Source of the DNA: Candidatus Thorarchaeota archaeon
GTDB lineage: Archaea > Asgardarchaeota > Thorarchaeia > Thorarchaeales > Thorarchaeaceae
DNA length: 21,808 bases
Direction: 5' to 3'
Assembly: GCA_019057595.1 (NCBI GenBank)
Contig: DXJI01000025.1
Span: 1 to 21,808 of the forward strand
Position numbers and translations under genes: made by a program. A model generated the notes under the pieces. The model worked only from the letters and a program-made list of their open reading frames with translations. It did no database searches and had not been told where the DNA came from. Shown in pieces: positions 14,798 through 21,808 of this stretch. The number at the start of each line of letters is the position of its first letter. Positions within the stretch are counted from its first letter, which is position 1.

Positions 14798-15691
14798 TTG
14801 CCTAATGGTCCAAATCCTTCAGCCATCAAATCGGGGAAAATAGCTACTCGTGTCTTGAGTGAGATACGCAGTGAGATAGAACCTGGCAAGAGGATAATCA
14901 AGATTTGTGCATTGGCTGAGAATAAGATCAAGGAGTATGGAGGACGTCCTGCGTTCCCACTCAATGTTTCGATTAATCATATCGCAGCTCACAGCACCTC
15001 TCCGCGGGGTGACAAGAGTGAGATTCCTGAGTTTGGGCTTGTGAAGCTAGATGTGGGAGTGGTTGTGGACGGATACATTGCAGATACTGCATCCACATTG
15101 GACATTGACGGGACACTGGAAGGGTTTGTCGCTTCAACAGAAGACGCCCTGACCGAGGCAATAGAATTAATGCAGCCGGGAACGAATCTTGGAGAGGTCG
15201 GAAAACGGATTGAACAAGTAATCAAAGAATACGGTCTCAGACCAATCAAGAACCTGTCAGGTCACAATCTCAAAAAGAACAAACTACATGCTGGGAAGAT
15301 AGTCCCCAACGTTGGTACGCGAACTTCTGATACAGTTGAGGTTGGAGAATATTATGCGATTGAACCCTTCGCAACCAGCGGCACGGGGACAGTGATTGAC
15401 AGTGAGTATGTTTACATCTTTGGAAACACAGGGGTAGACAACCCTCTAGAAGGAACCACAGAGAAGCTACGAAAGTACCTGCGTAAGACATACGGGCCTT
15501 TCCCATATGCACTACGTTGGATTGGTACAGGCAGTAAAAAAATTGACGTTGTGGAAGAGGTCAAAATACTGCTGAAAGAGAAGGCGATCCGTGGATACCC
15601 AATCCAGATTGAGAAAAAGAGCCGTCCTGTGAGTCAGACTGAACATACAGTCTACATCTCAGAGAACGGTCCTATTATTCTGACCGAGTAG
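14798..15691 (+). CDS. map: Methionine aminopeptidase, type II (copy 2, tandem paralogue)
   Basis: Same fold and reaction as the gene upstream. Ligands are complete: H65 (AAHSTSP), D85 (KLDVGV), D96 (IADTA), H156 (SGHN), E189 (AIEPFA), E282 (QTEHT). It keeps the same block order throughout but differs at many positions, so the duplication is old. Start is TTG at 14798, with AGGTGGT three bases upstream; there is no ATG near this point that preserves the family N-terminus. A GCTTAAG element about 35-40 bases upstream could be its own TATA box. It converges on the next minus-strand gene with a 2-bp gap. Confidence 0.93.
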   Translation: MPNGPNPSAIKSGKIATRVLSEIRSEIEPGKRIIKICALAENKIKEYGGRPAFPLNVSINHIAAHSTSPRGDKSEIPEFGLVKLDVGVVVDGYIADTASTLDIDGTLEGFVASTEDALTEAIELMQPGTNLGEVGKRIEQVIKEYGLRPIKNLSGHNLKKNKLHAGKIVPNVGTRTSDTVEVGEYYAIEPFATSGTGTVIDSEYVYIFGNTGVDNPLEGTTEKLRKYLRKTYGPFPYALRWIGTGSKKIDVVEEVKILLKEKAIRGYPIQIEKKSRPVSQTEHTVYISENGPIILTE

Positions 15692-15693
15692 GA

Positions 15694-16059
15694 CTAGATT
15701 CTGTACTTTTCGTCTGGCTCTTCTCTCACGATGTACACGCCTTCGATAGTCATTGCACTCTGACACTTCGGACATGTGGTTTCAACTGGCTTCAAGACAT
15801 AGTCTCCTTTCTGGAAATCACGAATCTCCTTGAAATCACAGCTGTTACATCTGATCTCGGTTACAGTTGGTGGTGGAGGTTTCTCTTCCTTCTGCTTGCC
15901 TCTTGAGGTCAATAATGTGAAACCCATTGCCAACACGATCATCCCACCGAATGTGTAGACCATTGACAGAGGGTCAGTTGGCGAAGTCATCCCAAACCAG
16001 AGAATGAAGAATCCACCTGCAGCAAACGCTAGTCCAATAATTCTACTTGCTATTCCCAT
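15694..16059 (-). CDS. Two-helix membrane protein with C-terminal zinc ribbon
   Basis: Family not recognised. Two transmembrane helices (about residues 7-24 and 31-50) are followed by a short Lys/Glu/Pro linker and a zinc ribbon with C71, C74, C96 and C99. The ribbon is probably cytoplasmic if the short loop between helices lies outside. The ATG at 16059 follows GAGGTG by six bases, and that site overlaps the end of the DUF1512 gene, so the two are likely translated from one message. Confidence 0.85.
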   Translation of the reverse strand: MGIASRIIGLAFAAGGFFILWFGMTSPTDPLSMVYTFGGMIVLAMGFTLLTSRGKQKEEKPPPPTVTEIRCNSCDFKEIRDFQKGDYVLKPVETTCPKCQSAMTIEGVYIVREEPDEKYRI

Positions 16060-16069
16060 CTAGTACACC

Positions 16070-17188
16070 TCACAGACCGATACCTATGGTGTTCCCAATC
16101 CCGGCGAGAATCACGCTGTCACCAGGCTTTGTACGTTTGAGGATTGAAGCCTTGATTCGTTCAATCACTTCAGGGACTGAGTCAAGGATGCGTTTGTCCA
16201 TGACGCCTACGGCTGCAGCCTCATCTTCCTTGATGACAATGGCCTCTATACCAATTCCACGTTCTGTTGCGGACTGCTCCATGGCGTGTTTCTCTGGACC
16301 CAGATCACCAATGGCTGCTCCAGTTCCTTCAGAAACTCTTCCCATCTCTTCACCCTCAAGCTTCAGCGCTGCATCGATAGTGATTATTCTGGTTACCTTG
16401 TCACCATACTTGTCAACGAGTTTCTTCACACCCATTCCAGGCTTTCCAACTGTGCCTCCTGGACCGGTGGCTCTCATGGCGTAGACTGTCCTTCCTTCCA
16501 CCTCTACCTTGTAGTACCCCACTTCACGGGATATCTCGTGGCTGTAACTCTCAGGAGTTGCACCATACTCTCTTGCAAACTTAGTGACAACAAGTGGACC
16601 GATACCATCTCCAATGGGTTTTCCTTGAGAGAAGGCACCAATAGCATCAAAGTATGCCTTTGCCAATCTAAGCAGGTCTGGCAATTGCATATGGACCTGC
16701 ATGATCATGAGCTGACTACCAGTCTTCTTACCCAAAATGTAGAAGTGTCTGACGACTCTATAGATGAGCCCAAGAACCTGAGTGACCTCCAGTGTGTTCT
16801 CTAGGTTCTGACTTATTCCCTCACCGGACTCTGGTGCAACCTCTGCAACAAACTCCTGGAACCTGTCCCTTCGTTCATCGAGGAGATGGTCCAGTCTCTT
16901 GAGGATTCCTGCTGGATCCAAGTCCACAGGCATGATGGTGAAATAATCCATCCACCTGTCTAGGTCCTTGGCAACCTCTTCCTCAGACCTACCGAACTCT
17001 TTGAATGTATCAATAGCGGTCTGTCGTGATTCAATGAACATTCGTTTGAACTCGTGCAGTCCTGCTTCAATCTGTTTGAGGTACTGCCAGATCTGAAACT
17101 TTGCTCCGTATAGACTGAAAATTATAATGAATGCAAAGAATCCGATGTTGAGTAGTACACCTAATTCGCTTGTTTGTCCTAGCTGCAT
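16070..17188 (-). CDS. DUF1512 membrane-anchored protein
   Basis: Matches the archaeal DUF1512 family, which has no established function. One N-terminal transmembrane helix (LGVLLNIGFFAFIIIF) is followed by a helical cytoplasmic region with many charged residues and a C-terminal globular part containing PIGDGIGPLV, GPGGTVGKPG and GAAIGDLGPEK, glycine-rich segments typical of the family. An upstream TTG (17197) is in frame, but the TATA element at 17218-17226 would start transcription near 17196, favouring the ATG at 17188. The downstream zinc-ribbon membrane protein starts 10 bases after its stop. Confidence 0.85.
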   Translation of the reverse strand: MQLGQTSELGVLLNIGFFAFIIIFSLYGAKFQIWQYLKQIEAGLHEFKRMFIESRQTAIDTFKEFGRSEEEVAKDLDRWMDYFTIMPVDLDPAGILKRLDHLLDERRDRFQEFVAEVAPESGEGISQNLENTLEVTQVLGLIYRVVRHFYILGKKTGSQLMIMQVHMQLPDLLRLAKAYFDAIGAFSQGKPIGDGIGPLVVTKFAREYGATPESYSHEISREVGYYKVEVEGRTVYAMRATGPGGTVGKPGMGVKKLVDKYGDKVTRIITIDAALKLEGEEMGRVSEGTGAAIGDLGPEKHAMEQSATERGIGIEAIVIKEDEAAAVGVMDKRILDSVPEVIERIKASILKRTKPGDSVILAGIGNTIGIGL

Positions 17189-17217
17189 CAAAATCAAGCT
17201 CGGTGTCGTTCGTTGTT

Positions 17218-17226
17218 CTTTTAATG
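17218..17226 (-). promoter_or_regulatory. TATA box of the DUF1512 gene
   Basis: Minus strand CATTAAAAG, about 30 bases upstream of the ATG at 17188, implying an almost leaderless message. Confidence 0.45.
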
Positions 17227-17270
17227 ACTTCTATCTCAACATTTTTGCACCAAAGGTCCAAGAAGAAGAA

Positions 17271-17390
17271 AGTGGCAGCTCGTGGGCTTGTCACACGCTC
17301 GCGCAGTGCACATTTCCCATGACGCCCTGAGACTTAACTGCTGAGTTCGGCTGGGTTCAGGTGTACCCTCAGGACTATGGCCGCCATCAA
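17271..17390 (-). rRNA. rrf: 5S ribosomal RNA
   Basis: About 120 bases. Minus strand begins near GATGGCGGCCATAG, contains the diagnostic CCGAACTCAGCAGTTAAG block, and ends near GAGCTGCCAC; TGGCGGC and GCTGCCA pair to form helix I. Exact ends are estimated from this pairing. No 16S or 23S gene is within the window, so the 5S gene is unlinked here. It has its own TATA element about 25 bases upstream and lies just downstream of the orphan 660-residue gene, same strand. Confidence 0.93.
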
Positions 17391-17410
17391 GACGTTGGGT
17401 CTTCATGGTC

Positions 17411-17420
17411 TGTTTTAAGC
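17411..17420 (-). promoter_or_regulatory. TATA box of the 5S rRNA gene, overlapping an ORF stop codon
   Basis: Minus strand GCTTAAAACA; the centre is about 28 bases before the 5S 5' end. The TAA stop of the upstream protein gene (17415-17417) is part of this element. Confidence 0.6.
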
Positions 17421-19397
17421 ATTACTCTCCGACAGCTCTCTCCTCTTGGACCTGGCCTGTGAGAGGAATGCACTCACATCATCATCCCAAGTACCGTCTG
17501 GTCTTAGAAGGCGTTGGTATAATGTTGAAGTGAAAGATCGATAAGCTCGCGGTCGCAAGCATCTAATTGCTAATCCTTGTTGAAGTCCCAATTGGTTCAA
17601 TTTTGAAGATAGATTGTATGCGATATTTTCTGGTATTCTTGAAAGTACGACTCCCGTTTCAAAATTCTCATTTAACATCGCTAAGGAAGTAGGAGTGTTT
17701 TCTAAGAACGAATAAGCTAACGACGCTACATTTTCGCTATCACCCTGAATTATTGTTGCCAAAGACACCAAACGAGTATCTCTGAGCTCGTATGTTATCT
17801 GTAGTATTCCTTTACTGTGCAATTTTGAAATTGAAGAAGCAACCTGTTTTCTACTCAAGTCCCAAAACTGGAAATATCTCGGTCTTTCAAAATTTTCAAG
17901 ATTAATACCACTAGAAACTAGGTCTAACACCTTTGCTTCGTTGGACGATATTTGGTGCAAATCACTACTAGTGGTATTGCCAAAACGCCTTGTTATTTTT
18001 CTCTTGGATTTCTGTTCGTGCACTGATGCTAGTATCTTGTCAACAGGTATCTCCCATTTCTCCACCCCCTCATCATATAGGCTCAGATTGACCACACGTC
18101 TGGACCAAGACATCTTGATACATTGTGGAAGAGCTCTCATGACTCTCTCCATGCTAGATGGTGGTAGAGTCATGACCTGGAGGTGTGGAGGATTCTCACT
18201 CACTATACCCAAACGAGTGATGAATCGCATATGACGATGAGGCCATCTATATGCTGCACCAATATACACCAGTTCCCTTAATCCAATAGCATGGGGATCG
18301 ATGTGTCCATGGATCTCTAAACCATATGTGATGGTTGCTAAGCGTTTTTTCCATAGTTTCTTTGACCTTTTGGCCTGAGATTCAGTCACAGGAAGTCGTG
18401 GATAGAACTTTGTAGACTCGTTTAGTTTCTGTGCAGAATTGATGGCATTTCCAAACCAATTTGGAAAAGACTCGTATATTTTCTGTAAGAGCAATCTCCA
18501 TGAAGCACCACTCAACTCCTCCATAGTCCTCTTGGGCTGTTCTAGTTGACCTCTTACTGATTGCAGAATAAGGTCCAAATATGAAGGCCATTTTATGCCA
18601 TCGATTTTACATCGAAGATGTCCTCGGACCAATATGCTAAACATAAAATCTGCATACAACAAAGAAGAATGGTCATAGAGGTCATCAATCTCGATTTTAT
18701 CCATCATGACATATGCAAGAAAAGCCATGAGTTGATCATGAATTTGGTCGGGAAATGAAGCAGGGACAATTTGGGCAAGTGTTTCACCTACGGTTTTTCC
18801 TCTCTGAATATCGGGTATGACTTCTTCCCCAATAAACTTGGAAATCATCTCCCATGATGGTGAAGGTTCGTCAAGAATGGCAAGTATATGTTTTTTGAAA
18901 ATCTCTCCCTTATCAGACCAGAATTGTTTATCCCATAATTCGGTTATTTCAGTATCATCAGTCAATTTGAGGGTTTCAGCCTCATACTGGTGAATAGCTT
19001 GAACTTCAAATATCCTGCCTGTTTGGGGATTTCCAATGATTAAACACAATCTTGAATCGTTAACGATCTCCTGAATGACGATAACAGCCCTTTCCTTGCC
19101 AACCTGTAATCTTCCATAAAATCCCCTTGTAGATGGAGGAAAAATATCCTCAATGATACGTCCAACTTCTGGTGTATAGAAATGTGTTCTCAGCAAGGTT
19201 GGGGTTAGTTTTACTTTCGTCTGCGAAAGAATTGGATCTTCTGTTATGGAGTATACTACATTAGTTGAATTCTTCCCCGAGATAACTTTACCAGAATCCA
19301 CTTCAACAACTACATCATCATCTATAACGCGCAGGACTCCTTTTTGAAACTCTCCAGAATTTATCCGCACATCAACTGTCAAACCTCGATTTGCCAT
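17415..19397 (-). CDS. Large orphan protein with a predicted winged-helix segment
   Basis: I do not recognise this 660-residue protein. The N-terminus (to about 70) alternates Val/Asp/Gly and looks like a small beta domain; the middle is long and helical; near residues 510-545 DLSRKQVASSISKLHSKGILQI followed by a strand pair resembles a winged helix-turn-helix; the C-terminal 100 residues are basic and end in SKRRELSESNA. No enzyme motif, signal peptide or membrane helix is evident. ATG 19397 has GGAG nine bases upstream; a TTG five codons earlier is an alternative. Base composition is AT-richer than the neighbours: one hand-counted line in it has 21 of 60 G+C, against 31 of 60 in DUF1512. 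It could be recently acquired or fast-evolving. Confidence 0.8.
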   Translation of the reverse strand: MANRGLTVDVRINSGEFQKGVLRVIDDDVVVEVDSGKVISGKNSTNVVYSITEDPILSQTKVKLTPTLLRTHFYTPEVGRIIEDIFPPSTRGFYGRLQVGKERAVIVIQEIVNDSRLCLIIGNPQTGRIFEVQAIHQYEAETLKLTDDTEITELWDKQFWSDKGEIFKKHILAILDEPSPSWEMISKFIGEEVIPDIQRGKTVGETLAQIVPASFPDQIHDQLMAFLAYVMMDKIEIDDLYDHSSLLYADFMFSILVRGHLRCKIDGIKWPSYLDLILQSVRGQLEQPKRTMEELSGASWRLLLQKIYESFPNWFGNAINSAQKLNESTKFYPRLPVTESQAKRSKKLWKKRLATITYGLEIHGHIDPHAIGLRELVYIGAAYRWPHRHMRFITRLGIVSENPPHLQVMTLPPSSMERVMRALPQCIKMSWSRRVVNLSLYDEGVEKWEIPVDKILASVHEQKSKRKITRRFGNTTSSDLHQISSNEAKVLDLVSSGINLENFERPRYFQFWDLSRKQVASSISKLHSKGILQITYELRDTRLVSLATIIQGDSENVASLAYSFLENTPTSLAMLNENFETGVVLSRIPENIAYNLSSKLNQLGLQQGLAIRCLRPRAYRSFTSTLYQRLLRPDGTWDDDVSAFLSQARSKRRELSESNA

Positions 19398-19412
19398 AGA
19401 AGAGGACTCCAA

Positions 19413-19846
19413 GAAGCACCCTTCTCTATCTTAACTGGTCCATTTTAGAATTGCTCTAAGCAGATATGAATAGCTAAATTTCCCTTACTGAAAAAGAATT
19501 GATTGTCGTCCAATAATGGACGACATTGTTTCGTTGCGAAATCGCTAACCTTGAATCATCTAGTCCAAGGTTCTTTTGATCTATCGTCTTCAGGTGCATT
19601 CATTGTCTTCACTTAACTCATTGTTACAAGGAAACGAATAATCCGAATACACCGTGAGAAAATGGCGGTCTGAACATCATAAGATGGAAAAATCTAGCAA
19701 ATTAACCTCAGAGCTACATACAGGTTTGGTGCTCCTTATTAGCAACAGTCCATACTCCTTCCAAACTTCATATCCTTTGTCGAATGCTAGACAGGTCTAA
19801 CTTGACGATAAGTTCTTATCCGGTTCTTCTTTTTCGTGACTCACCC
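19413..19846. other. 434-base non-coding stretch before the tRNA pair
   Basis: No open frame of note. Near 19440-19449 the minus strand has TTCTAAAATG, a candidate TATA box for the orphan gene. A cluster of three hairpins lies at 19505-19572. The rest, to the tRNA copy, is AT-rich with no feature that I can name. Confidence 0.5.
19505..19572. repeat. Cluster of three consecutive inverted repeats
   Basis: Hairpin 1: GTCGTCCA / TGGACGAC, 8 bp, loop ATAA (19505-19524). Hairpin 2: TTTCG / CGAAA, 5 bp, loop TTG (19529-19541). Hairpin 3: AACCTTG / CAAGGTT, 7 bp, 12-base loop (19547-19572), then TTCTTTTG on the plus strand. All arms are perfect. Confidence 0.7.
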
Positions 19847-19973
19847 GGGGCGATGGCCTAGTCCGGTATGGCGACGGGCTCCAGATCTAGGTACATTGCG
19901 TGCCTGAAATGGACGGGGTCATTATGACCGTCGTCAAACGAAGACACTCGTCGATCGTGGGTTCGAATCCCAA
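19847..19973 (+). pseudogene. Degenerate tRNA-Trp(CCA) with intron; acceptor 3' side lost
   Basis: The 5' acceptor GGGGCGA, D arm, anticodon CCA (19881-19883), anticodon stem ACGGG/CTCGT, variable loop and T loop TTCGAAT are all present, with a 61-base intron after G37 (19885-19945). The T stem closes imperfectly (GTGGG/CCCAA), and where TCGCCCC should complete the acceptor stem there is AAGTTGC followed by TTTT. No CCA is encoded. The anticodon stem has a compensated pair relative to copy 2 (C-G for T-A), so the copy was under selection before its 3' end was lost. Alternatively an assembly join error. Confidence 0.75.
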
Positions 19974-20051
19974 AAGTTGCTTTTGTTGAATTCTTTACGA
20001 AAAGTCTTTTAATGCTGACAGAGTCGACCCTATCGGTTCATACAGGACCAA

Positions 20052-20190
20052 GGGGCAGTGGCCTAGTCCGGTATGGCGATGGGCTCCAGATCAAGGCGCA
20101 CTACGCGTCTGAAATGGACGGGGTCAATAATCGACCATCGTCATCGGTGAAACTCATCGATCGTGGGTTCGAATCCCATCTGCCCCACCA
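20052..20190 (+). tRNA. trnW: tRNA-Trp(CCA) with 62-base intron, CCA encoded
   Basis: Acceptor GGGGCAG (20052-20058) pairs with CTGCCCC (20180-20186); A73 and an encoded CCA follow (20187-20190). D stem GCCT/TGGC, anticodon stem ATGGG/CTCAT, anticodon CCA at 20086-20088, T arm GTGGG-TTCGAAT-CCCAT. The intron after G37 runs 20090-20151; its ends are inferred from stem pairing, and I could not fold a strict bulge-helix-bulge by eye. CTTTTAA near 20007 may be the TATA element. A defective sister copy lies 78 bases upstream. Confidence 0.93.
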
Positions 20191-20302
20191 TTATCTATTA
20201 TTAACCCGCGGGACTTTTTCAAGCTCTGCTTGCGAAGATTCTTTTGGAGATTCATTGCAAAAAGCGACACACGAGTTTTCCTTCCATATGCCCTTAAATT
20301 CA

Positions 20303-21397
20303 ATGACTGTAATAGGTTGTTCTTGGTGGTGTAAGTTGTTGGAGGACGACGAGAAACTTATCGTTGACTATACTCGTGTTAGACCTGACATTGTTGAATT
20401 TTTCATGGGTCTTCTTCCTGATACACAGAAACTGACAATGGAATTTCTGACCAAGAACCCGCCTGTTGGTCTTGACTTGGAAGATCTCAATCGCAGGATA
20501 AGAATTGGCAACCATCGATTCCTCAGAGAGGAATCAACAGAAGGATTGGTCTCAGATGAAGAGCTACTCTATTGGGCAGAAATGGGTAAATACATTATGG
20601 ATGCTTATTCGTTTGCCAATGAACCCATTCCTGAAGATGTGAAATGTACCCCGGTGGATGCTGGAGGAGTTTCTGCGGAATGGCAGGACTGTTCAAACCC
20701 GGATATGGACAAAGTCATTCTATACTTCCATGGAGGCGGATATGTTAGGGGTTCGATTAGGAGTCACCGATTCATCACTTTTCCAATAGGGAGGGTCAGT
20801 AATTCGAGGGTATTGAGTGTTGGTTATAGACTAGCACCAGAGCATCCCTTCCCTGCACAACTAGAGGACGCACTTCAAGTCTATAGATGGCTGCTTGAGT
20901 CTGGTGTACATTCTTCCAATGTGATCATAATGGGTCTCTCAGCTGGAGCTCATCTTTCACTCTCGCTAATGGTAAAACTCAATGAATTAGGAATGGAAAT
21001 GCCAGCCGGAGTCGTTCTCAAGTCTCCCGCTACTGACTACACATCAATTACCGAATCGCATCGCAAGAATTCCCCCCTTGACCCGTTTTTGGGTGATATT
21101 GGTATATTCTTGATGGTAAACGCGTTTGTCGGTGATGCAGATCCCACTAACCCTCTTCTCTCTCCCGTCTATGCAGACCTGAGTTCTTTTCCTCCATTGC
21201 TGTTGCAAGTCGGCACGAATGAGGTCATGTATGATCAATGTAGGATGTTTGTGGAGAAGGCCAAGGATGCTGGAGTTGATGCAATCCTTCAGGAGTTTCC
21301 AGAGATGGTACATGGCTGGCATTTGATAGAAGTGCCTGAGGCCAATGATGCCTATGAGAAGATTGGAGATTTCGTCAGAGCAAGGTTAGGTTCATGA
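20303..21397 (+). CDS. Alpha/beta hydrolase, hormone-sensitive-lipase-type esterase
   Basis: Predicted carboxylesterase. The oxyanion-hole motif HGGGY starts at residue 143 (numbering from 20303), the nucleophile motif GLSAG has Ser213, the acid is probably the Glu in VGTNEVMYDQ, and the catalytic His is in VHGWHL. YRLAPEHPFPAQLEDA is a strong HSL-family marker. The reading frame is open back through the tRNA gene, so the start is uncertain: ATGs occur at 20288, 20303 and 20405, and a TTG pair at 20336/20339 has the best ribosome binding site (GGTGGTG at 20325-20331). The residues up to about LLEDDEKLI are therefore doubtful. No neighbour suggests the substrate. Confidence 0.9.
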   Translation: MTVIGCSWWCKLLEDDEKLIVDYTRVRPDIVEFFMGLLPDTQKLTMEFLTKNPPVGLDLEDLNRRIRIGNHRFLREESTEGLVSDEELLYWAEMGKYIMDAYSFANEPIPEDVKCTPVDAGGVSAEWQDCSNPDMDKVILYFHGGGYVRGSIRSHRFITFPIGRVSNSRVLSVGYRLAPEHPFPAQLEDALQVYRWLLESGVHSSNVIIMGLSAGAHLSLSLMVKLNELGMEMPAGVVLKSPATDYTSITESHRKNSPLDPFLGDIGIFLMVNAFVGDADPTNPLLSPVYADLSSFPPLLLQVGTNEVMYDQCRMFVEKAKDAGVDAILQEFPEMVHGWHLIEVPEANDAYEKIGDFVRARLGS

Positions 21398-21483
21398 TTG
21401 AGCTAAAAAGCATCCCCATTCGCCCCACCACCAAGCCAAGATTATTTCTAACTAGCTTGTCATTGTCATCAAGTCCTACAGAC

Positions 21484-21711
21484 TCAGAAGAAGATAATCA
21501 GTGCTTGAACGAAAAGACCAATCATACCAAGGACGACCAGAAAGAAAGTGAGTAATCCGATCAGAACCAGCGTGCCCTTCCCTATCGCTCTGTCAATTCG
21601 TTGTCCTAGAGGTGTGTGAGAGTATTTGTGATGCAAAAGGAGAAACATGAGGACGACGAGGATGATCAACCAACTATTCGTATTCGGAATAACATATGCA
21701 ATTGTGGTCAT
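21484..21711 (-). CDS. Small membrane protein, two transmembrane helices
   Basis: 75 residues with hydrophobic segments at about 14-28 and 46-73 separated by a basic loop (HHKYSHTPLGQRIDRAIGKG). Family not recognised. The ATG follows a purine-rich GGAAGGG about ten bases upstream. It lies 43 bases downstream of another minus-strand gene end, consistent with an operon. Confidence 0.6.
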   Translation of the reverse strand: MTTIAYVIPNTNSWLIILVVLMFLLLHHKYSHTPLGQRIDRAIGKGTLVLIGLLTFFLVVLGMIGLFVQALIIFF

Positions 21712-21754
21712 TTGAATAGTTACCCTCCTTCCTTCATTCTGCTTTCTAGGCGTA

Positions 21755-21808
21755 TTAGTCTTCCTTGAGTGCTGTGTCTATCACGACGACGACCTCCCAT
21801 CCACCCCA
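21755..21808 (-). CDS. C-terminal end of a protein gene cut by the window edge
   Basis: Seventeen codons then TAA: WGGWEVVVVIDTALKED. The run of valines and the final helix-like segment look coding, and the next gene follows on the same strand after 43 bases. Too short to identify. Confidence 0.45.
   Translation of the reverse strand, partial: WGGWEVVVVIDTALKED

Noticed and set aside
19885..20151. tRNA-Trp introns as C/D-box guide RNAs, as in some Euryarchaeota
   Set aside because: A CTGA is present, but no RTGATGA box C, and the bases before CTGA differ between copies and do not match the anticodon arm.
20012..20302. N-terminal extension of the esterase frame running through the tRNA-Trp gene
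   Set aside because: The frame is open by chance across the tRNA; a structurally complete tRNA occupies 20052-20190, and the HSL-like protein does not need these residues.
1..21808. CRISPR arrays, complete insertion sequences, 16S/23S rRNA
   Set aside because: No regularly spaced repeats, no transposase or integrase motifs in any long frame, and no large rRNA sequence seen.

Overview
The window is archaeal chromosome, of moderate GC and densely coded. Archaea-specific markers are aIF2-gamma, Rpo7 (RpoE'), Spt4, ribosomal proteins S24e, S27ae and S6e, Pelota, archaeal Toprim DnaG, type II methionine aminopeptidases, a LonB-type AAA+ module, DUF1512, TATA-box promoters, GGTGA/GGAG ribosome binding sites and an intron-containing tRNA-Trp. 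The overall flavour suggests an Asgard (Thorarchaeota-like) genome, but that placement is an inference and cannot be proved from this sequence alone.

Layout. (1) Positions 1-3636, minus strand: a conserved translation/transcription cluster, S6e > aIF2-gamma > PIN nuclease > Rpo7 > Spt4 > S24e > S27ae (cut by the window edge). (2) 3826-8297, plus strand: a membrane site-2 protease, then an operon-like run of an unknown 140-residue protein, a TtuA/Ncs6-type tRNA thiolase, a polymerase-beta-type nucleotidyltransferase (ATGA overlap) and a radical SAM protein (4-bp gap). (3) 8298-12271, minus strand: DnaG with a hairpin/T-tract terminator, then a LonB-derived AAA+ ATPase that has lost its protease and membrane parts and carries a zinc ribbon, immediately followed by Pelota. 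(4) 12316-13032: a 700-base stretch with no convincing gene. (5) 13033-17188: a UPF0173 metallo-beta-lactamase-fold hydrolase divergent from two tandem type II methionine aminopeptidases, which converge on a minus-strand pair (DUF1512 and a two-helix zinc-ribbon membrane protein). (6) 17271-20190: a stand-alone 5S rRNA, an AT-richer orphan protein of about 660 residues, a cluster of three hairpins, and two tRNA-Trp copies with introns, the first with a destroyed acceptor 3' side. (7) 20303-21808: an HSL-family alpha/beta hydrolase, a small two-helix membrane protein and the end of another gene.

The genes centre on translation and its quality control: initiation (aIF2-gamma), ribosomal proteins, 5S rRNA, tRNA-Trp, tRNA thiolation, N-terminal methionine removal and ribosome rescue (Pelota). 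The strongest leads are the protease-less LonB-like ATPase next to Pelota, a dnaG gene whose only plausible start is ATA behind a well-placed GGAG, the damaged tRNA-Trp duplicate with structurally conserved intron, the TtuA-nucleotidyltransferase-radical SAM cassette, and the orphan gene with its hairpin cluster between 5S rRNA and the tRNA pair. Start codons other than ATG (TTG, GTG) are common here, usually with a good Shine-Dalgarno site.
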